Assembly: GCA_002333425.1 (NCBI GenBank)
Contig: DDBL01000118.1
Span: 34,538-53,183 of the forward strand
DNA length: 18,646 nt
Origin: Leptospiraceae bacterium UBA2033
GTDB lineage: Bacteria > Spirochaetota > Leptospiria > Leptospirales > Leptospiraceae
Direction: 5' to 3'
The notes under the pieces are model-generated. The model was not told where the DNA came from. It did no database searches and saw only the letters and a list, made by a program, of their open reading frames with translations. Numbering within the stretch: position 1 is the first letter of the stretch; the number at the start of each line of letters is the position of its first letter. The translations under genes and the position numbers were made by a program. Of this stretch, positions 14,234 to 18,646 are shown in pieces.

Positions 14234-16291
14234 ATGCAAATTGGAATTCGCAAAAAAATAAACTTCCTTTTATTTCTAAGTATGCTTGCTGTGGGACTGA
14301 GTATAGGACTTACTTTCTATTTTAGATATTCTGATTACATGATGAAGTCAGTCGTTGATAAACTCTACAATGGTTTATTTTCTATTTACAACATTGTAGA
14401 CATGGACGAACTTCCAACACTTGATCGAGATGGATACAAAACACCGGAGTATATAAAAAATTGGAATAAAATCAGAAACATCCAAAAAGAATTAAACCTT
14501 GCTTATGTATATTTAGTTCTAATGAACAAAAAAAACCAATTTTACTTTTTGTATGATACGGGAGATGATCCTGAGATTACAGACAAAGAAGATGACTACT
14601 TTACGATTTATAATGATGCTCCACCAGAAGCTTACGAATGTTTTAAAACAGGTAAAATGGTTGTGGTTAAAGGGCAGTATACGGATAGATGGGGGACTTT
14701 TAAATCTGCATTTTATCCAATCAGAATCGATGGAAAGATTGTAGGAGTCATCGGTGCTGATTATAATATTTCTGATATCTTAGAACTCAAAAAGCAAGCC
14801 TTGATCACACTCTTTTCTATTTTACTCGTTGGAGTATTTGTGGTGATTCTAGTTGGAATGGTAATTAAACGACTCATAGTAAATCCAATCATTCAACTAA
14901 ACGAAGGGGCGAGAGAAATTGCAAATGGCAATTTAGATTATTCCATTGCTCTCAAACAAAAAGATGAAATTGGAGAACTGGCAAAATGTTTTAATACGAT
15001 GGCACAAAATTTAAAAACAAGTTTTGCAACCATCAAAGAACACAACGAACAACTAGAAGAAAAAGTAGCTTTGCGTACAGAAGAGTTACAACAAACACTA
15101 AACACAGTCCAAGAACTAAAAGTGCAACAAGATGGTGATTATTTTTTAACCACTCTCATCACAAATCCTCTTATGCAAAATCGAAATAAAAGTTCTTTTG
15201 TAAAAATAGAATTTTTCACAGAACAAAAAAAGAAATTTCAATTCAAAGGAAAAACTCACAACCTAGGCGGAGATATTAGCATTGCGGGTAATCTAAATTT
15301 CCTCGGCAAACAATATACAATGTTCTTTAACGGGGATGCGATGGGTAAGTCCATGCAAGGAGCTGGTGGAGCACTTGTGATAGGCTCTGTTGTAAATTCT
15401 ATCATGGCAAGATCTGCTGCAAATAAAAAAGTAATTACCAAAGATCCAGAGCGATGGTTAAAAGAAACTTTTGCAGAAATTCAAAATGTAATGGAAGCAT
15501 TTGATGGTTCTATGTTGGTTTCTTGTATTCTAGGAATCATAGAAGATGAAACTGGAATACTACAATTCTTTAATGCGGAACATCCACTCAGTGTTTTATA
15601 TCGAGATGGAAAAGCTAACTTCATCGAAGACGAAATCACAGCGCATAAACTCGGTATGCCGTTCAACTCGCAAGTTGGTTTGATTCGATTTCAATTACAA
15701 CCAAACGATGTAATCTTTTGCGGTTCAGACGGAAAGGATGATTTGATTTTGGAAAGAATTGAAAATGGCGGGCGAATTGTAAACGAAGATGAAAATTTAT
15801 TCCTCCAAGTGGTCGAAGAATCCAGAGGGGAATTAAATAAAATTTACAACAAGTTAGCCGAAAAAGGAGAATTCTCTGATGATCTTTCAATTGTTAGAAT
15901 TTCGTTCAAAGAAGAAAAGTCTGAATTAACTTATGTGAGTGAAAACACCCTTACAAAAATAGATTTTGTTGCAGAGTTAATGAAAGAAAAAAGATTTTCC
16001 GAGGCTTACGATGTTTTAAAAGAAGAAGCAGACGAAAACAATATTGTAAATCTCTATCGCAGAGCATATTGTCTGAATAAACTTCATATGAACTCAGAAG
16101 CAATAGAACTTTTAGAACAAGCAGACAGACAAATCAAACAACATACAAAAATTCTAAAACTCCTTGCTAAGATGTACTATGAAATGGGAAAATTGGAAGA
16201 CGCAAAGGTATACACCGATAAACTCCTAGAATTAAGTCCAGAAGATGCCCAAGCTTTGTTGCTAAAGGAAAGGCTTAGCTCACGTAGTTGA
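14234..16291 (+). CDS. Membrane sensor with HAMP and SpoIIE-type PP2C phosphatase domain
   Basis: This is a 685-residue receptor. In order it has membrane helix 1 (10-30), an extracytoplasmic sensor domain (31-190, single-Cache-like by size and the late GVIGADYNI motif), helix 2 (190-213), HAMP (213-265) and a coiled coil (265-298). A SpoIIE/PP2C phosphatase domain follows (about 303-560), then a helical TPR-like tail (570-682). The phosphatase keeps probable metal-binding residues in GGDIS (345-349), NGDAMGKSMQGAGGAL (366-381) and SDDLSIVRI (548-556). Such RsbU-like enzymes dephosphorylate anti-sigma-antagonist (STAS) proteins. No STAS or anti-sigma gene is in view. The start at ATG 14234 is chosen because GGAG lies 5 nt before it and the first helix follows; a TTG 96 nt upstream is unsupported. 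Its 3' end overlaps the convergent endonuclease gene by 12 nt. Confidence 0.9.
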   Translation: MQIGIRKKINFLLFLSMLAVGLSIGLTFYFRYSDYMMKSVVDKLYNGLFSIYNIVDMDELPTLDRDGYKTPEYIKNWNKIRNIQKELNLAYVYLVLMNKKNQFYFLYDTGDDPEITDKEDDYFTIYNDAPPEAYECFKTGKMVVVKGQYTDRWGTFKSAFYPIRIDGKIVGVIGADYNISDILELKKQALITLFSILLVGVFVVILVGMVIKRLIVNPIIQLNEGAREIANGNLDYSIALKQKDEIGELAKCFNTMAQNLKTSFATIKEHNEQLEEKVALRTEELQQTLNTVQELKVQQDGDYFLTTLITNPLMQNRNKSSFVKIEFFTEQKKKFQFKGKTHNLGGDISIAGNLNFLGKQYTMFFNGDAMGKSMQGAGGALVIGSVVNSIMARSAANKKVITKDPERWLKETFAEIQNVMEAFDGSMLVSCILGIIEDETGILQFFNAEHPLSVLYRDGKANFIEDEITAHKLGMPFNSQVGLIRFQLQPNDVIFCGSDGKDDLILERIENGGRIVNEDENLFLQVVEESRGELNKIYNKLAEKGEFSDDLSIVRISFKEEKSELTYVSENTLTKIDFVAELMKEKRFSEAYDVLKEEADENNIVNLYRRAYCLNKLHMNSEAIELLEQADRQIKQHTKILKLLAKMYYEMGKLEDAKVYTDKLLELSPEDAQALLLKERLSSRS

Positions 16292-17116
16292 TTTATTTTT
16301 TTTAGTTTTTCGAGAAAAGAGAGTCGAAACATAATCATGTACGAGAATCTCAACTTGATCAATAGGTTTCCATTCATTCGTAGGAGTAAGTGAATTATTT
16401 TCAAATTTTATTTCAGGGTAATTTGGAATAAAACCGCAATCTTTAGGATTTTTACAGGCTTTTCGGGTGCATGAAACTTTATTTTCTTTTTTGATAGCAA
16501 TTTTTTTAGAAGGGGCAATGAATAATGTATTAAAAATTTCTTTTTTAAGATCACGCCCTTTAAAATTTTTGATAAAAGAAATTTTAGTTAAAGCAGTGCT
16601 AAACACAAACTTACCCTCCGCATCCGTCTCATAAAAAGCATTTCCAATAGATGTTATGATAAAGTCAAAACTATCCGGCGTATATTGATCGTTATGCACT
16701 TGTAATTGTTCTTCAGGAATTCCCATCACTGGGGCAAGTTTTTTCACCATCGACTCTCCTAATGTTCGAGAGCGCATACATTTAACAGCAATTGTGGTTG
16801 TCTTACTATCTGATTTAACTCTTCCTTTGGCAGCTAGTTTACATTCTATATTTATTTTTGTTTTACTCTCTATATGCTCTATACATATATCTGAATCATG
16901 AAAACCTAACTGTGGGTTGATAAAAGGTTTAGAAACTTTTCATACTTTGGGATTTAGTAAGGACTGCAATTTCTCTAATACCGTATACTCAAATGCTTTA
17001 CCCCTAATCATTGGAATAACTTTGGGATCATTTAATGTTTCTGCTAAATAATAAAGTGGTAAATTAAAGTTCTCGCAATACTTTTCAATCTTTTCTTGCC
17101 AAGTTAGTTGTTTCAT
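16280..17116 (-). pseudogene. PD-(D/E)XK restriction endonuclease interrupted by an in-frame TGA
   Basis: One frame runs from ATG 17116 to TGA 16280 (279 codons) but is cut by a TGA at codon 59 (16942-16940). The coding sense is continuous across it: NPKV-stop-KVSKPFINPQLG. The stop may replace a Trp codon (TGG to TGA). Downstream is a nuclease core, D76 in HDSDICIEH and E91-C-K93 in INIECKLAAKG, fitting PD-x(14)-ExK. A conserved-looking CMRSRTLG segment and three Cys (216, 221, 227) follow. The ATG has AGGA 8 nt upstream, inside the methylase stop region. The gene follows the DNA methyltransferase with a 9-nt gap, the usual restriction-modification layout. Product 1 is a 58-residue stub. The next in-frame ATG (16777, codon 114) lies beyond the catalytic residues, so no active enzyme is expected. 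I do not know its cleavage site. Confidence 0.82.
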
Positions 17117-17125
17117 TTTATAATC

Positions 17126-18031
17126 CTAGAAAGTCAATAACGGCTGATTCATATTATCCGAATAATACTTCTCTTGCTTTAATCCTTCTACCTCAGTTTG
17201 AAGATAGTTAGTTATAAATATTTCTTTTCCTTTTTCTCGTTTTCCAATATGACCATCACTTAGTTTTAAATTTCTTTTTTGATCATCTGTTCTGGCGATA
17301 GTATAATTCCATTCTTTATTCAAAATATCATTACACCATGAATAAATTTCACGTATCTCATCGCAATCATCATAAGTTATTAAAAATTTGAATTTATTGT
17401 TTAGCTTTTTTAATGTTCGAGCTAACCGATAATGATCTTCTTTTGAAAACATACAATTATAAAATTTATCCTGATCAGCATTGAAATAAGGCGGATCAAT
17501 GAATAAGAAAAAATCTTCTTCTAAATCATAAAGTAATTCTTCAAAATCTAAACATTCCAACTTTGCATTTGATAATTTTTCGCTGCATGTTCTTAAATGG
17601 TTTGGCCAATTTTCTGGTCTCATTGAATATTTGTCTCCATAACCAAAATAACAATTCGCTGTTTTCATAATTCCTGAATAAGAAGTTCTATTTAAATAAT
17701 AATACCTAAATGCTCTCTCCAAATTATTCGTTGGTTGATATTCATTCTTGTAGTAGGAGTGTAATTCTTTGGTTGCTGGAATCCCATTTAAAAGATAAAT
17801 GAGGTCTTCAACATTATCTTTAATAATTCTATAACAATTAACTAATTCAAAATCTAAATCATTAAGCACATTTTGCGACACAGAACTCTTAGCAAAAAAA
17901 ATAGAAGCTCCACCAGCAAAAACTTCGCAGTATTTTTCATGTTTAGGAATACTTTCTAAAATTAATTTTCGTGCATAAAACTTTCCGCCTGGATATCTAA
18001 AAGGTGAATTATTTATTTTTTTTGGTGCCAA
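17126..18031 (-). CDS. D12-class (Dam-like) adenine-N6 DNA methyltransferase
   Basis: This 301-residue enzyme has the alpha-type N6-adenine methyltransferase order: PFRYPGGK near the N-terminus (10-17), the SAM-binding EVFAGGAS (36-43), and the catalytic DPPY (179-182). The C-terminal KREKGKEIFITNY is also typical of the D12 family (Dam, M.DpnII and M.EcoRV relatives). It should methylate an adenine in a short palindrome; GATC is common in this family, but the target cannot be read from sequence. Translation starts at TTG 18031, because AGAGGT lies about 6 nt upstream and the family N-terminus follows at once. The endonuclease gene follows 9 nt after its TAG. A palindrome at 18056-18079 lies just upstream and may control it. 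It appears intact and would now act as an orphan methylase. Confidence 0.92.
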   Translation of the reverse strand: MAPKKINNSPFRYPGGKFYARKLILESIPKHEKYCEVFAGGASIFFAKSSVSQNVLNDLDFELVNCYRIIKDNVEDLIYLLNGIPATKELHSYYKNEYQPTNNLERAFRYYYLNRTSYSGIMKTANCYFGYGDKYSMRPENWPNHLRTCSEKLSNAKLECLDFEELLYDLEEDFFLFIDPPYFNADQDKFYNCMFSKEDHYRLARTLKKLNNKFKFLITYDDCDEIREIYSWCNDILNKEWNYTIARTDDQKRNLKLSDGHIGKREKGKEIFITNYLQTEVEGLKQEKYYSDNMNQPLLTF

Positions 18032-18055
18032 AGCAAACCTCTAAATGAAATAACT

Positions 18056-18079
18056 TCATATGTTACACTTAACATATGA
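18056..18079 (-). promoter_or_regulatory. Perfect 10-bp inverted repeat upstream of the methylase gene
   Basis: TCATATGTTA (18056-18065) and TAACATATGA (18070-18079) are exact inverted arms with a CACT spacer. They lie 25-48 nt before the TTG start at 18031, in the expected promoter or early leader position. Restriction-modification operons are often controlled by operators here, bound by a controller protein or by the methylase itself. No controller gene is visible in the window. Confidence 0.45.
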
Positions 18080-18090
18080 CACCTAAAATA

Positions 18091-18114
18091 AGCAAGTATT
18101 TTATCTCACTTGCT
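18091..18114 (-). terminator. Candidate terminator at the end of selD
   Basis: AGCAAGT (18091-18097) and ACTTGCT (18108-18114) form a perfect 7-bp stem with a 10-nt loop. On the minus strand the stem begins at the selD stop codon and is followed by TATTTTA. It would separate selD from the restriction-modification pair. The stem is short and the T tract is broken, so this is a moderate call. Confidence 0.5.
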
Positions 18115-18646
18115 ATTCGAAACCACACTCCACTAATTTTCCAGTAGGCAGCTTATAACTAGAAAGAGTTCCGATAACGCAAGCGTCATATCCTTGTTTA
18201 TGCAATTCCGATATACATTTATCGGATTGTGTGCTCGGTAACGAAAACAAAAGTCCACCCGAAGTTTGTGGATCGAACAGTAGCGGATAAACAGGATTAG
18301 TCTTATCACCTTGAAAAAACGAATCGAATGATTTCCAGTTAGAAGGAAATAGACTACTTTGAATTTCAGGATTTTTTTCTAATAGAATTTTCAACTCAAA
18401 TAAAAGAGGGATTTTTTCTAAATCTAATTTCGCATTTAGCTTAGAAGCTTGTAAAATTTCAAGCAAATGTCCCGCAAGTCCAAACCCAGTGACATCCGTA
18501 CACGCACCCACTTTGAAATTTTTTAAAATTTGCATCGCAACAAAATTTGATAGCAGCATAGAATGAATAGCCGCATCCACCAAAAGAGGGCTGACTTTAT
18601 TTTGCATTTCTGCGGCAAATACAAGTCCCACTCCAATTGGTTTTGT
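18113..18646 (-). CDS. selD: Selenophosphate synthetase (SelD), C-terminal part, 5' end outside window
   Basis: The frame runs off the right edge, so only the last 177 residues are present. SelD makes selenophosphate from selenide and ATP, the selenium donor for selenocysteine and 2-selenouridine in tRNA. Recognisable motifs are TKPIGVGLVFAAEM at the edge, GACTDVTGFGLAGHLLEI, which is the conserved ATP-binding-fold segment of the C-terminal half, and LLFDPQTSGGLLFSLP. It ends with TAG at 18113, and the probable terminator overlaps the stop. The catalytic N-terminal Cys/Sec residue lies outside the window. Selenium use by this organism is implied, but whether for proteins or tRNA cannot be judged here. 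Confidence 0.93.
   Translation of the reverse strand, partial: TKPIGVGLVFAAEMQNKVSPLLVDAAIHSMLLSNFVAMQILKNFKVGACTDVTGFGLAGHLLEILQASKLNAKLDLEKIPLLFELKILLEKNPEIQSSLFPSNWKSFDSFFQGDKTNPVYPLLFDPQTSGGLLFSLPSTQSDKCISELHKQGYDACVIGTLSSYKLPTGKLVECGFE

Noticed and set aside
16940..16942. The in-frame TGA of the endonuclease read as selenocysteine, suggested by the nearby selD gene.
   Set aside because: The only hairpin just downstream is a weak A/T stem unlike a bacterial SECIS, and restriction nucleases have no known selenocysteine. A nonsense change from Trp is simpler.
1..18646. CRISPR arrays, tRNA or rRNA genes, transposase genes.
   Set aside because: None were seen. The only regular short repeat is the coding one in batC, and the dispersed repeats lack spacers or an enzyme gene.

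Overview
This AT-rich window most likely comes from a spirochaete of the Leptospiraceae (Leptospira or a close relative). The clues are relaxed spirochaetal lipoboxes (LVLSC, LIINC, LLTQC), a Bat aerotolerance operon, a Dps, an Omp85-type barrel ending in aromatic-terminated strands, and dispersed inverted repeats in the intergenic gaps. This placement is inference from gene content, as no marker RNA is present.

Positions 1-3952 hold single genes. They are a 5'-truncated diguanylate cyclase, a 48-residue single-span membrane protein not previously called, a stand-alone cyclic-nucleotide-binding domain protein, a convergent pair (Cys-rich lipoprotein plus FHA protein), Dps, and a DUF2721 membrane protein. 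Positions 4035-9911 are one co-directional operon: MoxR ATPase, DUF58 protein, DUF4381-like membrane protein, BatA, BatB and BatC. Three of its junctions are 4-nt stop/start overlaps. BatC carries an 11-copy, 39-bp in-frame tandem repeat. BatD is not next to it: the following gene is a convergent periplasmic ankyrin protein.

Positions 10416-12760 are a degraded, repeat-rich zone. It contains an Omp85-like pseudogene that lost an internal segment and its reading frame but keeps its C-terminal strand, four dispersed palindromic or inverted repeats, and about 600 nt of AT-rich non-coding DNA. It also holds a 24-residue Lys/Ala/Pro micro-protein, resembling a histone H1 tail, with a strong ribosome-binding site and its own terminator. 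One arm of a dispersed repeat encodes the last residues and stop codon of the neighbouring cutA.

Positions 12736-18646 carry cutA and a PstS-like lipoprotein (minus strand), a large HAMP-PP2C (SpoIIE-type) sensor phosphatase (plus strand), a restriction-modification pair (minus strand) and the C-terminal part of selD. The D12-class adenine methyltransferase is intact. The downstream endonuclease gene has a PD-(D/E)XK core but is cut by an in-frame TGA at codon 59, so the system appears to be reduced to an orphan methylase.

The genes most worth a second look are the broken endonuclease, the repeat-capped cutA, the micro-protein with its leader, and the small membrane protein at 1001-1147. All family assignments come from reading motifs by eye; no database search was run.
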